Notes: generated by a model not told the origin, from the sequence alone. Counted from the first letter of the stretch, positions 48,024 to 57,960 are shown. The stretch is 64,000 nt of DNA from Vreelandella zhanjiangensis DSM 21076 (GCF_000377665.1 NZ_KB898646.1:372001-436000), one strand, 5' to 3'. Program-made: numbers and translations.

Positions 48024-48793
48024 TGGCGTTTCCCACGTTTACGGCCATTGTGCCGGCACGCTTTGGATCGACCCGGCTGCCGGGTAAGCCACTGCTTGAT
48101 ATTGCCGGTGAGCCCATGGTTGCTCACGTATGGCGGCGCGCCTGTCAAAGTCAGGCCAGCCGCGTGGTAGTCGCCACCGATGATGCCCGCATTCGTGACG
48201 CTATGCTTGCCTACGGAGCAGAAGTCGTCATGACCCACGCGGATCATGCTTCGGGCACTGACAGGCTGGCTGAAGTTTCCCAAATCCTGGCGTTACATGA
48301 CGATGAGCTAGTGGTGAACGTGCAGGGCGACGAGCCACTGATCCCCCCTACGTTGATTGATCAGGTAGCGTTACGCTTGGCTGAGGATCCCGAGGCATCT
48401 ATCGCTACGTTGGCTGAACCGATCAACGATGTTGATTCGCTGTTTAATCCTAACGTGGTCAAAGTAGTGCGCTCCTTGCAGGGTCGCGCGCTGTATTTTT
48501 CCCGGGCACCGATTCCCTGGGATCGTGAGCAGTTCAAGCAACCGCCTGCGATGCTTGAAACGGATGCTTGGCTACGCCATATCGGGATTTACGCCTACCG
48601 GGCAGGTTTTTTAGCCGCTTATCGTGACTGGCCAGCGTCAGCACTTGAGCAGTTAGAGCAGCTCGAGCAATTGCGTGCGCTACACAATGGTCACTTAATC
48701 CAGGTGGCGCTGGCCTGCGAGGTTAATCCTGCCGGGGTCGATACTCAGGAAGATCTGGATCGCGTACGCGCTTTGTTAACGCCGGCTGATTAA
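48023..48793 (+). CDS. kdsB: CMP-KDO synthetase (3-deoxy-manno-octulosonate cytidylyltransferase)
   Basis: Activates KDO for lipopolysaccharide inner-core synthesis. 256 residues. [16 protein letters not shown] near 9-24 (nucleotide loop), ATDDARI near 52-58, VNVQGDEPL near 96-104 and the [15 protein letters not shown]-terminal pattern. A short Glu/Gln/Leu repeat ([10 protein letters not shown]) near 210-219 is in-family. Confidence 0.97.
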   Translation: MAFPTFTAIVPARFGSTRLPGKPLLDIAGEPMVAHVWRRACQSQASRVVVATDDARIRDAMLAYGAEVVMTHADHASGTDRLAEVSQILALHDDELVVNVQGDEPLIPPTLIDQVALRLAEDPEASIATLAEPINDVDSLFNPNVVKVVRSLQGRALYFSRAPIPWDREQFKQPPAMLETDAWLRHIGIYAYRAGFLAAYRDWPASALEQLEQLEQLRALHNGHLIQVALACEVNPAGVDTQEDLDRVRALLTPAD

Positions 48794-48834
48794 GACACTT
48801 TTTTAAATACTCTCAACGTACAAGGAAGCGCTGT

Positions 48835-49305
48835 GTGACGCGGGTACTGTTCGTTTGTTTAGGCAATATTTGTCGTTCGCCCACCGCCGAGGGCGTTTTT
48901 CGCCGCGCGCTGGAAGACGCGGGCATGGGTGAGCAGGTAGTGATCGACTCTTGCGGGATAGGCAACTGGCACGTAGGCAAAGCGCCTGATCAGCGGGCGC
49001 AGGTGGCAGCCAAGCGCCGGGGCATCGATTTGAGCCCACTATGCGCTCGTCAGTTAACGGCCAGTGATTTTTTAGACTTCGATTACATCTTGGCTATGGA
49101 TAACGCTAACCTTCAGGCAATGCACGCCTTGAAGCCTGCCGAAAGCCAGGCGTATGTGGGGCTTTTCTTGGACTTCGCAGGTAGGCCAGGTTCAGAAGTG
49201 CCGGACCCTTACTACGGTGGTGACCAGGGGTTTGAGGACGTGCTGGATATGATTGAAGCCGCGTCGCATGGCTTGATTCAACATTTAAAAAGTGACTCAG
49301 CGTGA
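48835..49305 (+). CDS. Low-molecular-weight protein-tyrosine phosphatase
   Basis: Cytoplasmic phosphatase of the LMW-PTP/arsenate-reductase fold. GTG at 48835 after AAGGAAG; 156 residues. The P-loop is CLGNICRS (nucleophile Cys8, Arg14) and the acid loop DPYYGGD lies near 122-128. It overlaps murB by four bases, an arrangement also found in pseudomonads. Substrate unknown: capsule or exopolysaccharide kinase phosphatases (Wzb type) are relatives, but no tyrosine kinase is nearby. Confidence 0.92.
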   Translation: MTRVLFVCLGNICRSPTAEGVFRRALEDAGMGEQVVIDSCGIGNWHVGKAPDQRAQVAAKRRGIDLSPLCARQLTASDFLDFDYILAMDNANLQAMHALKPAESQAYVGLFLDFAGRPGSEVPDPYYGGDQGFEDVLDMIEAASHGLIQHLKSDSA

Positions 49306-50330
49306 TAGCTTTAGCCACGCACAGCATTGGTTTTATTGGAGAACGTGTTGATCTCACATCTGCCAATACGCTGCGCCTGCCGTGTATTGCCGACTATTAC
49401 GCTGAGCCCGCATCGCTTGGCGCCTTACGTCGTACGCTGGCCGCTGCCAAATGTCAGCAATGGCCGGTAACCCTGCTGGGCGGTGGGAGCAACGTATTAT
49501 TGCCGTCCCGTTTGGCCGGGCTTGCGATACGCCCGGCATTAAACCAATGGTGGCTGACCCGCGATGGTAATGATGTGCTGGTGCATGTGGGGGCGGGCGT
49601 TAACTGGCATGCGCTGGTGCTCAATACGGCTGCCCGTGGCCTATGGGGCATCGAAAACCTGGCCCTCATTCCCGGTGACTGTGGTGCAGCGCCGGTGCAG
49701 AATATTGGTGCTTATGGCGTTGAACTTGCCGATAGCCTTCAGGCTTTGCAGGTCATGGAACTTGCAACGGGAGAAACTCGCTGGCTCAACAATGCCGACT
49801 GTGCGTTTGGCTACCGCGATAGCCTATTTAAAAATGCTTTAAATGGGCGCGTCGTGATTACCCAACTGGTACTGCGGCTTTCCAGGCAGCCTGCGCCTAA
49901 GCTTCACTACGGCGATCTTGCCTCGCGTTTATCTAATGCGCCGAGCCCGTTGGATGTCGCCAATGCAGTATCGGCTATCCGACAAGAGAAGCTGCCTGAC
50001 CCCAAGCAGCTGGCGAACGCAGGCAGTTTTTTTAAAAATCCGATTGTTTCCTCTCAGCAAGCACAGGCGTTACTCGCTTGCTACCCAGACATGCCGCATT
50101 TTCCTTTAAGCAATGGTCAAACCAAGCTGGCCGCAGGCTGGTTGATTGATCAGTGTGGTTTAAAAGGCACGCGTGAAGGCGCTTTTGGCGTGCATGAACG
50201 CCAAGCGTTAGTGCTGGTGCATCTAGGGGGTGGTGATCGAGAGGGGCTTATGCGCTTTGCTGACTCTCTTGTCGAGCAGGTAAATACGCGTTTTAACGTG
50301 TTGCTAGAGCCTGAGCCGCGTCTGATCTAA
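49302..50330 (+). CDS. murB: UDP-N-acetylenolpyruvoylglucosamine reductase MurB
   Basis: FAD-dependent reductase that completes UDP-MurNAc. GTG at 49302 overlaps the upstream stop; 342 residues, E. coli-like type I. FAD-binding LLGGGSNVLL near 57-66, GIENLALIPGDCGAAPVQNIGAYG (about 115-138; the last part is the substrate loop), YRDSLFK near 170-176, NAGSFFKNP near 239-247, and a C-terminal Glu in LLEPEPRLI. Confidence 0.96.
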   Translation: MIALATHSIGFIGERVDLTSANTLRLPCIADYYAEPASLGALRRTLAAAKCQQWPVTLLGGGSNVLLPSRLAGLAIRPALNQWWLTRDGNDVLVHVGAGVNWHALVLNTAARGLWGIENLALIPGDCGAAPVQNIGAYGVELADSLQALQVMELATGETRWLNNADCAFGYRDSLFKNALNGRVVITQLVLRLSRQPAPKLHYGDLASRLSNAPSPLDVANAVSAIRQEKLPDPKQLANAGSFFKNPIVSSQQAQALLACYPDMPHFPLSNGQTKLAAGWLIDQCGLKGTREGAFGVHERQALVLVHLGGGDREGLMRFADSLVEQVNTRFNVLLEPEPRLI

Positions 50331-50344
50331 TGCTTTTGATGCAT

Positions 50345-50375
50345 AAAAAAAACCCCGCCGAGGCGGGGTTTTTTG
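50345..50375. terminator. Bidirectional terminator between murB and rne
   Basis: 13-bp stem, A-rich left arm (50347-50359) and complementary right arm (50362-50374), two-base GA loop. Flanking A and T runs serve both murB (plus) and rne (minus). Confidence 0.93.
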
Positions 50376-50388
50376 CGCAGTTAGCAAA

Positions 50389-53300
50389 TTACTCTTTGCT
50401 AGCCTCTTGTGCTTGCTGCCTACGCAGTTCGCGAGGATCGTTATGCGCACGGCTACGACGACGACGCGGTTTAGGCGTCTCCTCAGCCGTTACTTCGTCT
50501 GTGGCCTGAACTTCTGACAGCGGTGCTTTTTCAGCATCGGTGGCATCAGTGATTACGTCCGAAGCCGGATTAATGGCGGGCGCGGTATCTGTCTCAGGTT
50601 GGCTTTCATTAGTCTCCTGAGCAGGCATAGCGTCTGCCTGGGCGCTTACCGGTGCAATCTCTTTCGGCTCATCGGCTACGCCGCTTTCAGCAAGCTCCGT
50701 AGGGGAGGGAGCCAGCGTTTTATCGGCGTGGCTGTCTGCTTCGTTATCGGCTTCGTTCGCTGTCTCGCTATGAGTCTCGGCGATGGGCTGAGAAATAACG
50801 TCTGCGTCGCTGGCTTCAGGAGCAATAGCTTCAGAGGCATAGGCTGGTTTTTCATCCGCCTGTGGCTGAGCATCTGCAGCTATCGGCTCGTCGCCTTTTG
50901 CTGCTGTTGCCAGCTCATCGCTTAAACGCTCTTCTACAGCTGATTCTTCAGCAACCGATTTCTCAACAGCAGGCTCTTCAGCAATCAGCGTTTCAGACGC
51001 AGACTTTTCTATAGCCAGTTCTTCAGGCTTCGCCTCGCTATGCTTGGTTGCTTCAAGGCTGGTTTCTTCAAAGCCGGGTTCTTTAGAGCTAGTCTCTTCA
51101 AGCTTGGTCTCTGCAAGATTAGGCTCTTCAAGGACAGTCTCTTCAGACGGCGTCGTCTCGGACGTTAGCTCTTCAGGCCGAGAGGCTTCAGGCGTAGATA
51201 CCGCCGTTGAGGTGTTTTCCTCGGCGGGGCTGGCTTCCTGTGCTTTGGCACTTGTGCTTTCGTCAGTCGGCTGAGCATCCGGCAGCTGTGTCGCTGTAGC
51301 GCTGGTAAGCGTTTCTTGCGGCGCGTTAGCTTCAGGTGTTACCGGCTCTGCGGCAGCCGTATCAGCGTTTGACGCTTCTTCGGCTGCTTGAGTCTGCAGC
51401 TGTAGCTGCTCTGCTTCTGCCTGCGGGTTAACGGCCTGTTTGCGTGAACGACTGCGCGGGTTATTGCGCGTGCGTTTAGGCTTGTCATCCTCTTTCGCTA
51501 CTGGCTGCTCAGCTTCATTGCGTGCCGCCTCTTTGGCAGGTTTGGCATCGCGCTGAGTGTCGCGTTGGGTATCGCGACGAGGCTCTTTCTGCGCCGCTTT
51601 GGGGGCGTCGCGGCTTTCCTCTTTTACCGCAGGCGTGTCTTTCTGGCGGCTGTTCTTGCTGGTGTTATCCTGCGCTTTGGCATCATCTTGCTGCGGGTTG
51701 CGACGCCGATTGCGGGTACGGGTAGGGCCGCTACGCTTATCGTTGGCATCGTCACCGGCATTGTTGTTGGTACTGGTATTGGCGCTGGTATTAGCGCTGG
51801 TATTTGCATTACGCGACTGGCTATTGCGTTGCTCAGACTTGCTGCTTTCGCTGCGCTCGTTGCGGGCAGGCCTTTGCTTGGTCTCGCTGCCTGGCTGGGC
51901 CGCTTTTTGGCTGCTGCGTTCGGCCTGGCGACGAGGTGTCGGTTCTTTTGGCTTGTCCGCGGGCTCTGCGGCACTGCTGTCATCGCTGCCCAGGAGTTTC
52001 GCGAAACCGCGAATAAAGCGTCCGATAACGCTCGGCTGCTCTTCCGTGTTGACCACCGGCGCTGCTGCTTTTGCTTTAGGGGCAGGTTCTTCAGTTTGTA
52101 GTGACGCCGGGGCCGGTGCGTTATGCGTGACACTTTTAACGGCGGCTTCAGCACGCTGAGTCGGTGGCGCAAAGCTTGGATCTGGCTCTTTGCCTACTTC
52201 GGTATCGGTCGATAGCTCGAAGCTTGACAGCGTTTGGGTGTCGTCTTCGTCTAAATGATCATCGCGTAAACGCTGCACGTCGTAGTGAGGCGTATGCATT
52301 TCCGGGTTGGGCAGCAGCACAACGCGCACACCTTGGCGTGACTCGATATCGGCCAGTACGCTACGTTTTTCGTTGAGCAGGTAGGTTGCCACCGGCACCG
52401 GGAGAATCGCGCGGATCTGCGCACTACGCTCTTTCATGGCTTCTTCTTCGATCAAGCGCATGATCGAGAGTGAAAGCGAGCGTACATCGCGGATAGTGCC
52501 CTGACCGTTACAGCGCGGACATACCACGCCGCTGGTTTCACCCAGTGAAGGGCGCAGGCGCTGACGGGACATTTCCATCAGACCAAAGCGTGAAATACGC
52601 CCAATCTGTACGCGAGCGCGATCAAGCTTCAAAGCGTCGCGCATGCGATTTTCAACTTCACGCTGATTGCGTGCCGGGCCCATGTCGATAAAGTCGATAA
52701 CCACCAGGCCGCCGATATCCCGCAGGCGTAGCTGGCGGGCAATTTCATCGGCCGCTTCAGAGTTGGTTTGCAGAGCGGTTTCTTCGATATCGCTGCCGCG
52801 GGTTGCCCGGGCGGAGTTGATGTCGATCGAAACCAGCGCTTCGGTGTGGTCGATCACGATCGAGCCGCCAGAGGGGAGTTTTACCTCACGCTGGTAGGCC
52901 GTTTCGATCTGTGATTCGATTTGAAAACGCGAGAAAAGCGGCACTTCGTCAGCATAAAGCTTAATTTTCTGCTGGTATGAAGGCATCACCTGGCGGATAA
53001 AGCCCAGCGCTTCAGCGTGAATCTCGGGGCTGTCGATCAGCACCTCGCCAATGTCCTGGCGCAGGTAATCACGCATGGCCCGGATAATAACGTTGGATTC
53101 ACGGTAAATCAGGAACGGGGCAGGCTGCTTGGCAGCTTCAGTGGTGATCGATTCCCATACCTGAGCCAGGTAGTCCAGGTCCCACTGAAGTTCTTCCGGA
53201 TTACGGCCGATGCCCGCTGTGCGCACGATCAGGCCCATCTTGTCGGGTACGGTGAGCTGGCCCATGGCGTCTTTCAGCTGGGTGCGCTCTTCCCCTTCAA

Positions 53301-53721
53301 TGCGGCGGGAAATACCGCCTGCACGGGGGTTGTTGGGCATCAGCACCAAAAAGCGGCCTGCCAAACTGATAAAGGTGGTAAGCGCTGCGCCTTTATTGCC
53401 GCGCTCCTCTTTATCCACCTGCACGATAACTTCCTGGCCCTCTCTTAGTACCTCTTTGATACTTGGGCGACCAGAGACGTCTTTAACGAAGTATTCGCGG
53501 GAGATTTCTTTGAGCGGGAGGAAGCCGTGGCGTTCTGCACCAAAGTCCACGAAGGCCGCTTCAAGGGAGGGTTCAACGCGGGTAATTTTGCCGCGGTAAA
53601 TATTGGCTTTTTTCTGCTCTCGTGCGCCTGATTCAATATCCAGATCGTAAAGGCGTTGTCCATCAACCAGCGCGACCCGAAGCTCTTCGGGTTGGGTCGC
53701 ATTGATAAGCATCCGTTTCAT
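50389..53721 (-). CDS. rne: Ribonuclease E
   Basis: Endonuclease that starts mRNA decay and matures rRNA and tRNA; scaffold of the degradosome. The start [10 protein letters not shown] at 53721 matches E. coli; earlier in-frame codons belong to the leader. 1110 residues. S1 domain about 35-120; catalytic Asp in SIDINSA and VVIDFIDM near 300-346; zinc link CPRCNGQG near 405. The scaffold half (about 520-1110) is disordered: Arg-rich segments ([22 protein letters not shown]), an Asn-Thr-Ser-Ala repeat near 638-650, then a Glu/Ser/Ala-rich acidic tail, ending with a basic [10 protein letters not shown] element. Confidence 0.96.
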   Translation of the reverse strand: MKRMLINATQPEELRVALVDGQRLYDLDIESGAREQKKANIYRGKITRVEPSLEAAFVDFGAERHGFLPLKEISREYFVKDVSGRPSIKEVLREGQEVIVQVDKEERGNKGAALTTFISLAGRFLVLMPNNPRAGGISRRIEGEERTQLKDAMGQLTVPDKMGLIVRTAGIGRNPEELQWDLDYLAQVWESITTEAAKQPAPFLIYRESNVIIRAMRDYLRQDIGEVLIDSPEIHAEALGFIRQVMPSYQQKIKLYADEVPLFSRFQIESQIETAYQREVKLPSGGSIVIDHTEALVSIDINSARATRGSDIEETALQTNSEAADEIARQLRLRDIGGLVVIDFIDMGPARNQREVENRMRDALKLDRARVQIGRISRFGLMEMSRQRLRPSLGETSGVVCPRCNGQGTIRDVRSLSLSIMRLIEEEAMKERSAQIRAILPVPVATYLLNEKRSVLADIESRQGVRVVLLPNPEMHTPHYDVQRLRDDHLDEDDTQTLSSFELSTDTEVGKEPDPSFAPPTQRAEAAVKSVTHNAPAPASLQTEEPAPKAKAAAPVVNTEEQPSVIGRFIRGFAKLLGSDDSSAAEPADKPKEPTPRRQAERSSQKAAQPGSETKQRPARNERSESSKSEQRNSQSRNANTSANTSANTSTNNNAGDDANDKRSGPTRTRNRRRNPQQDDAKAQDNTSKNSRQKDTPAVKEESRDAPKAAQKEPRRDTQRDTQRDAKPAKEAARNEAEQPVAKEDDKPKRTRNNPRSRSRKQAVNPQAEAEQLQLQTQAAEEASNADTAAAEPVTPEANAPQETLTSATATQLPDAQPTDESTSAKAQEASPAEENTSTAVSTPEASRPEELTSETTPSEETVLEEPNLAETKLEETSSKEPGFEETSLEATKHSEAKPEELAIEKSASETLIAEEPAVEKSVAEESAVEERLSDELATAAKGDEPIAADAQPQADEKPAYASEAIAPEASDADVISQPIAETHSETANEADNEADSHADKTLAPSPTELAESGVADEPKEIAPVSAQADAMPAQETNESQPETDTAPAINPASDVITDATDAEKAPLSEVQATDEVTAEETPKPRRRRSRAHNDPRELRRQQAQEASKE
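50920..51180 (-). repeat. Degenerate acidic repeats inside the RNase E tail
   Basis: Irregular repeats encoding EEP/EET/EES-type units (for example LEEP, LEET, FEET, AEEP, AEES, VEE) over about 85 residues near 847-934. DNA-level units on the plus strand share CTTCA(A/G) spaced by about 9-30 bases. Confidence 0.6.
51775..51810 (-). repeat. 12-bp triplicate inside rne (Asn-Thr-Ser-Ala coding)
   Basis: Three tandem units on the plus strand: GGTATTGGCGCT, GGTATTAGCGCT and GGTATTTGCATT. Read on the minus strand they encode repeated N-T-S-A, in frame. Confidence 0.8.
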
Positions 53722-54308
53722 GTTGTCTCGCATAGCGTTGAGTACCGGCGAACCGCCCAAAGGGGGGACGTAGACGAATCGCAGGTGCTGCGTGCTTGTG
53801 CTCGGCGCATGGTTATGCTGACACGGCAAGCCGGGAAGGCATGATCGCCGACCCGGCTGACAGGTTGAGTACGTGGCGGAGGCAGGACATGTTTCGGTGG
53901 CTGTCACGTCCATCCGGCCCTGCTGACACCGCCTACACCTAGCATTTATCGATTCGCCAACGCCGGCCACCGGCACAGCGTTGAACTTGTCACCCAGAAT
54001 TGGCCAATGCCTTGTGACGAAAAGGCGAAGCGGTTCTGAGTGTGGCGTTTTTATTAAGCAATCGCTTGCCGTTTTAGGCTAAGCGTTAGCAAATCTGTCG
54101 TCCTTATCTGTCGTACTTGTGAATAAGGGCGGCAGAGTAACTACATTTTTTAATACGTTAAGAATCAGGCAGTGCGTACACTGACGCCGCTTCTTGTGCT
54201 CAGGCCTGCGTGTTGGTCGGGCAGGCGCTTAAGCTAAACGCGGCATTAACACTTGTGAAAACAGGAATACTCAACAAGCCTTCCGCGCTTAGCGGGTGAA
54301 CGATTTGG

Positions 54309-54337
54309 AATATAACAGTAAAGACAACCACCAGCAA
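54309..54337 (-). promoter_or_regulatory. Candidate rne promoter
   Basis: On the minus strand TTGCTG (54337-54332), exact 17-base spacer, TATATT (54314-54309). It stands back to back with a TTGACG -35-like box for rluC at 54338-54343. Confidence 0.5.
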
Positions 54338-54369
54338 TTGACGCAATGCCCTTGGGTCTACGTTAGAAT
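54338..54369 (+). promoter_or_regulatory. Candidate rluC promoter
   Basis: TTGACG (54338-54343) and TAGAAT (54364-54369) with a long 20-base spacer, 48 bases before rluC. The -10 context TAGAATGCCG is identical to that of the rplM promoter. Confidence 0.35.
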
Positions 54370-54416
54370 GCCGTTTTTAGCCTAGCATCATCGAGACACA
54401 GCAGGAGTGCGCGGCA

Positions 54417-55358
54417 ATGGCCGAAGGGCGTGAAGTACAGTGGGTGGATATCGCCCCGGAACAAGCGGGTCAGAGAATCGATAATTTTTTGATGACTCGC
54501 CTGAAAGGTGCTCCTAGAGCGCTGATATACCGCATCGTGCGTAAAGGTGAGGTGCGGGTTAATAAAAAGCGCGTCAAAGTAGATTATCGCCTCCAGGCGG
54601 GAGATATGGTGCGTGTGCCACCTTTGCGTCTGGCGCCTCGCGAAGCCGTAAAGGAAGTTAGCGATAATCTGCGTGATGTCTTGGTGGGCAGCGTCATTAT
54701 GGAAGGCCCTGACTGGATGGTGCTCAACAAGCCTTCCGGGCTTGCCGTGCATGGAGGCAGTGGCGTGAAGATCGGTTTGATCGAGGCGCTGCGTCAAGTG
54801 CGTGATGATTTGAGCTTTTTAGAACTCGTTCACCGGCTTGATCGTGATACGTCGGGATGTTTGCTGCTGGCTAAATCTCGCGATGCACTAGTAACGCTCA
54901 ACGAGTCGTTAAAAAAGCACGGCATGGACAAACGCTATCTGGCATTAGTCAATGGCCGTTGGCCCGCGCGTAAGACCTATGAAAGTGCGCGCCTTGACCG
55001 TTTCGATGCGGGTAACGGCGAGCGGCGGGTGCGGGTCGATCCTAACGGCAAAGTATCGCGTACCCATTTCGCCGTTGTTGAAACCTTTGAAAAAGCCACG
55101 CTGATTGAAGCTGAGCCGGTCACCGGGCGAACGCACCAGATTCGCGTTCATGCTGCTCATGCCGGGCACGCGCTATTGGGTGATGACAAGTATTCAACGC
55201 GCGAAAGTGCTCATTTGACGAAGCACTTGGGGGTTAGTCGCCTATTTCTGCATGCCCGCTCCTTAACATTTCCAGAGCCTACCAACGGCCGCCCGGTGAC
55301 GGTTAAAGCGCCGCTGCCGGATGTGCTGGAAGACATACTGAAACGCGCACGCCGATAA
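54417..55358 (+). CDS. rluC: 23S rRNA pseudouridine synthase RluC
   Basis: Makes pseudouridines at 955, 2504 and 2580 of 23S rRNA in E. coli. 313 residues. S4 RNA-binding domain at about 18-80 and RluA-type catalytic domain with HRLDRDTSG (catalytic Asp142) and the RTHQIRVHAAHAGH block near 238-251. Divergent from rne exactly as in E. coli and Pseudomonas, which favours RluC over RluD. Confidence 0.95.
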   Translation: MAEGREVQWVDIAPEQAGQRIDNFLMTRLKGAPRALIYRIVRKGEVRVNKKRVKVDYRLQAGDMVRVPPLRLAPREAVKEVSDNLRDVLVGSVIMEGPDWMVLNKPSGLAVHGGSGVKIGLIEALRQVRDDLSFLELVHRLDRDTSGCLLLAKSRDALVTLNESLKKHGMDKRYLALVNGRWPARKTYESARLDRFDAGNGERRVRVDPNGKVSRTHFAVVETFEKATLIEAEPVTGRTHQIRVHAAHAGHALLGDDKYSTRESAHLTKHLGVSRLFLHARSLTFPEPTNGRPVTVKAPLPDVLEDILKRARR

Positions 55359-55367
55359 GGAGCGTTC

Positions 55368-56018
55368 ATGCGCTACGAGCTGATTATTTTTGATTGGGAT
55401 GGCACCTTGATGGATTCGGTGCCCAAGATTGTTGCCTGCATGCAGGCAGCAGCCCAGGAAGCAGAGTGGGGCGAGCTTGAAGCCGCAGCGGTTGAGGATA
55501 TTATTGGTTTGGGGCTGCCTGAAGCTATTGCCAAGCTGTGCCCGGGTATTTTACCCGCTCAGGCGGAACGCTTGCGCCAGCGCTATTCGCACCACTTTGT
55601 GAGTGGGAATACAACGCCCATGCCGTTTTTTAGTGGTGTTGAGGCGCAAGTAGCGCGCCTGCGTGAGCGCGAGCAGCAGCGTCTGGCTGTGGCTACAGGT
55701 AAAAGCCGCCGTGGGCTTGATCGTGTTTTTACCGAAACGGGAAGCGGTGCCTGGTTTCATGCCAGTCGTACCGCTGATGAAACGCGCTCAAAGCCGCACC
55801 CTCAAATGCTTAACGAGATACTTGTTGAGCTTGGCGTACCCGTAGAGCGTGCGGTAATGGTGGGCGATACGGAATATGATCTGGAAATGGCGCGGGCCAT
55901 CGGCATGGACCGTGTGGCGGTAACGTACGGTGTTCATACGCCGGCGCGGTTAGCAGCAAGCCAGCCTAAATGGGTCGCTCATAACGTTGAGGATCTTTTT
56001 GGCTGGCTGTATGGATAG
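55368..56018 (+). CDS. HAD-superfamily phosphatase, phosphoglycolate-phosphatase-like
   Basis: 216-residue HAD hydrolase of the Gph/YjjG-type subfamily. Motif I FDWDGTLMDS has nucleophile Asp9 and Asp11; motif II is a Thr/Ser in VATGKSRRG near 105-113; motif IV GDTEYDLEMAR near 164-174 supplies the Mg Asp residues. AAGGAG precedes the ATG at 55368, 9 bases after rluC, so the two are probably cotranscribed. Substrate unknown. Confidence 0.9.
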   Translation: MRYELIIFDWDGTLMDSVPKIVACMQAAAQEAEWGELEAAAVEDIIGLGLPEAIAKLCPGILPAQAERLRQRYSHHFVSGNTTPMPFFSGVEAQVARLREREQQRLAVATGKSRRGLDRVFTETGSGAWFHASRTADETRSKPHPQMLNEILVELGVPVERAVMVGDTEYDLEMARAIGMDRVAVTYGVHTPARLAASQPKWVAHNVEDLFGWLYG

Positions 56019-56080
56019 ATGATGCGACGTTGGGTGGATGGTCAATGACCTGGCGTTCCTAAACTCAAAAAGGATGATGT

Positions 56081-57205
56081 ATGAGTGATGATTGGCGCCG
56101 CAGTGATGCTGATGGGGACCAAAGCCCTGCAGATAGGCCCGCGCCTGGTCGATCAGACCATGATCGCTGGACACAGGGCCCTGATGTGGCGGCTTATACA
56201 GGTGAGGCTGCTTCGGTGGGTGCCGCAGGCGATGATGCTGAAACGCTGCGTGAGCGGCAGCGACTAGCCCAGGTCGAAATGATGGATCGCTGGATTGGCG
56301 GCGTATTGACCGAGCAGCGTCGTTCGCGGCGTTGGAAGCTGTTTTTCCGGTTTATGACACTGTTTCTGATATTAGCGCTAGTCGCGACCGTCGTATATAA
56401 CGCCTTCTGGGCGTCAGCGGGCGATTCGTCTACCTTGCAGCGTCACCTGGGCGTCGTTGAGGTTAATGGCGTTATTGCCAGTGATGCACCGGCAAATGCC
56501 GAGCGGATCATTCAGGGGCTGAATCGCGCCTGGGATTCAGATAATACCGAAGCCGTTGTGCTGCATATCGATAGCCCTGGCGGAAGCCCGGTGCAGTCAC
56601 AGCGCATTTACGCGGAAATAATGCGTCTGCGTGAACAGGGCGATAAGCCAATATTGGCGGTGATCGAAGATATTGGCGCGAGCGGGGCTTACTATATCGC
56701 CTCGGCGGCCGATGAAATTATTGCATCACCGGCGAGCTTGGTGGGCTCCATCGGGGTTATTTATGCAGGGTTTGGCTTTCAGGATGCCATTGGCCGTATC
56801 GGTGTTGAGCGCCGCGTAATGACGGCTGGAGAGAACAAAGCCTTTCTGGACCCTTTTCAGCCTTTGGATGATGACGCCGAAGCGTTCTGGCAGGGCGTGC
56901 TAACCCAGACCCATCAACAGTTTATTAATGACGTCAGGGCTGGGCGTGGCGATCGTCTAAGCGATCGACCAGAAATTTTCTCGGGCCTGGTATGGAGCGG
57001 CGAGCAAGGTCTTGAGTTAGGGCTTGTCGATCAGTTGGGCAGTCTTGAGGAGGTCGCCCGCGCTCATGTCGGTGAAGCAAGCTGGGAAGACTATACGCCG
57101 CGTCTTGATCCGTTTGACCGTTTGACGCGACGCTTTGCGCAAGTGGCAGCCAGTGTATTAGGCCTTCAAGCGTCTAACTCACCGCTTCGCTATCAGGCCC
57201 AGTAG
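56081..57205 (+). CDS. sppA: Signal peptide peptidase SppA (S49 family)
   Basis: Inner-membrane Ser-Lys protease that degrades signal peptides. 374 residues: an unusually long acidic cytoplasmic N-terminus (1-85), a transmembrane helix at about 91-110, then the S49 domain. Catalytic Ser201 (GASGAYY) and Lys253 (GENKAFLDPF) are 52 residues apart, the spacing seen in the short, single-domain SppA type. The family structural block SLVGSIGVIY lies near 219-228. Convergent with maf. Confidence 0.93.
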   Translation: MSDDWRRSDADGDQSPADRPAPGRSDHDRWTQGPDVAAYTGEAASVGAAGDDAETLRERQRLAQVEMMDRWIGGVLTEQRRSRRWKLFFRFMTLFLILALVATVVYNAFWASAGDSSTLQRHLGVVEVNGVIASDAPANAERIIQGLNRAWDSDNTEAVVLHIDSPGGSPVQSQRIYAEIMRLREQGDKPILAVIEDIGASGAYYIASAADEIIASPASLVGSIGVIYAGFGFQDAIGRIGVERRVMTAGENKAFLDPFQPLDDDAEAFWQGVLTQTHQQFINDVRAGRGDRLSDRPEIFSGLVWSGEQGLELGLVDQLGSLEEVARAHVGEASWEDYTPRLDPFDRLTRRFAQVAASVLGLQASNSPLRYQAQ

Positions 57206-57210
57206 GTTTG

Positions 57211-57813
57211 CTATTCAGCGCCAAGCGGGCTGATACCCACTTGGCGCAGCATGCTGCAAAGGGCAATTAGCGGCAGGCCTATCAGTGCATTGGGGTCGCG
57301 ACCTTCCAAGGCCTCAAATAAGGTGATCCCCAAGCCCTCCATGCGAAAGCTGCCTGCGCTGTCCAGCGGTTGCTCAAGGGCGACGTAGCGCTCGATCTCG
57401 CGCTTGCTTAATGAGCGGAAGACTACATCGAAAGGTTCGATGTGGGTGTAGTGACGCTGTTGGTGCGTATCAAGTAGGGCAAGGCCGGTTAAAAAGGTAA
57501 CCCGCTGGCCTGAAAAGCGTGCCAGGTTGGCGCAGGCGCGTTCCTGTGTATGCGGTTTGCCAAGAATATCGCCTTCAAATACCGCCACCTGATCTGAGCC
57601 GATAATATAGTGGTCAGGAAAGCGTTCTGCCACGGCGTTGGCTTTACTGAGTGCGAGGCGGTGCACAAGCGCTTTAGGCGACTCATCAGCGTGCGGCGTT
57701 TCGTCGATATCCGGCGAATAACACTGATAGGGAAGCTGCAGGCGATCCAGTAGTTCTCGCCGCCAGCGAGAGCTTGATGCCAATACTAATGACGCGTCTT
57801 GGGTAAGCGGCAC
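57211..57813 (-). CDS. maf: Maf-type nucleoside-triphosphate pyrophosphatase (YceF)
   Basis: House-cleaning pyrophosphatase of the Maf fold; the YceF subgroup prefers m7GTP. GTG at 57813 with TAGGAG upstream; 200 residues. LASSSRWRRELL near 11-22, the catalytic Asp in GSDQVA near 72-77, RFSGQRVTFLTG near 98-109 and EGLGITLFEAL near 160-170. Divergent from yceD. The family assignment is firm; YceF is favoured by neighbours yceD-rpmF. Confidence 0.93.
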   Translation of the reverse strand: MPLTQDASLVLASSSRWRRELLDRLQLPYQCYSPDIDETPHADESPKALVHRLALSKANAVAERFPDHYIIGSDQVAVFEGDILGKPHTQERACANLARFSGQRVTFLTGLALLDTHQQRHYTHIEPFDVVFRSLSKREIERYVALEQPLDSAGSFRMEGLGITLFEALEGRDPNALIGLPLIALCSMLRQVGISPLGAE

Positions 57814-57922
57814 GCTCTTTCTCCTAAGCCATTGGGAATGAAAAGTGAGTGTAGCTAAACCCGATAGCCGTGCCTAATTTGCAGGTTTGTGCGATAAACC
57901 ATGAAGAATTATGCTGACAGCT

Positions 57923-57951
57923 TTGACACCAGCGGGGGGAGTGCCTATCAT
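57923..57951 (+). promoter_or_regulatory. Strong promoter of yceD-rpmF-plsX
   Basis: Perfect TTGACA (57923-57928), exact 17-base spacer, TATCAT (57946-57951). The predicted start of transcription, near 57957-57959, is only 2-4 bases before the yceD ATG at 57961. Confidence 0.8.
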
Positions 57952-57960
57952 TGCGCGCCT

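Larger units (their letters stand above)
53722..54416. other. Divergent rne/rluC control region with long rne leader
   Basis: 695 bases without a credible gene. The predicted rne promoter (54309-54337, minus) would give a leader of about 580 bases. E. coli rne also has a long leader (about 360 bases) through which RNase E limits its own mRNA; a similar role is inferred. A small GCCGG/CCGGC hairpin lies at 53963-53975. A minus-strand frame extending rne upstream to 53976 has Cys/Pro/Arg-rich, non-conserved sequence and is not taken as coding. Confidence 0.55.

Noticed and set aside
51557..52159. Plus-strand 200-codon frame antisense to rne
   Set aside because: It mirrors the low-complexity RNase E tail; composition is Leu/Arg/Ser from reverse-complemented Glu/Ala/Arg codons, with no ribosome site.
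53722..53976. Upstream in-frame extension of rne
   Set aside because: Non-conserved Cys/Pro/Arg-rich sequence; the true start [10 protein letters not shown] matches E. coli RNase E exactly.
57901..57960. ATG at 57901 as the yceD start
   Set aside because: The strong promoter lies between it and 57961, and the E. coli homologue aligns from 57961.
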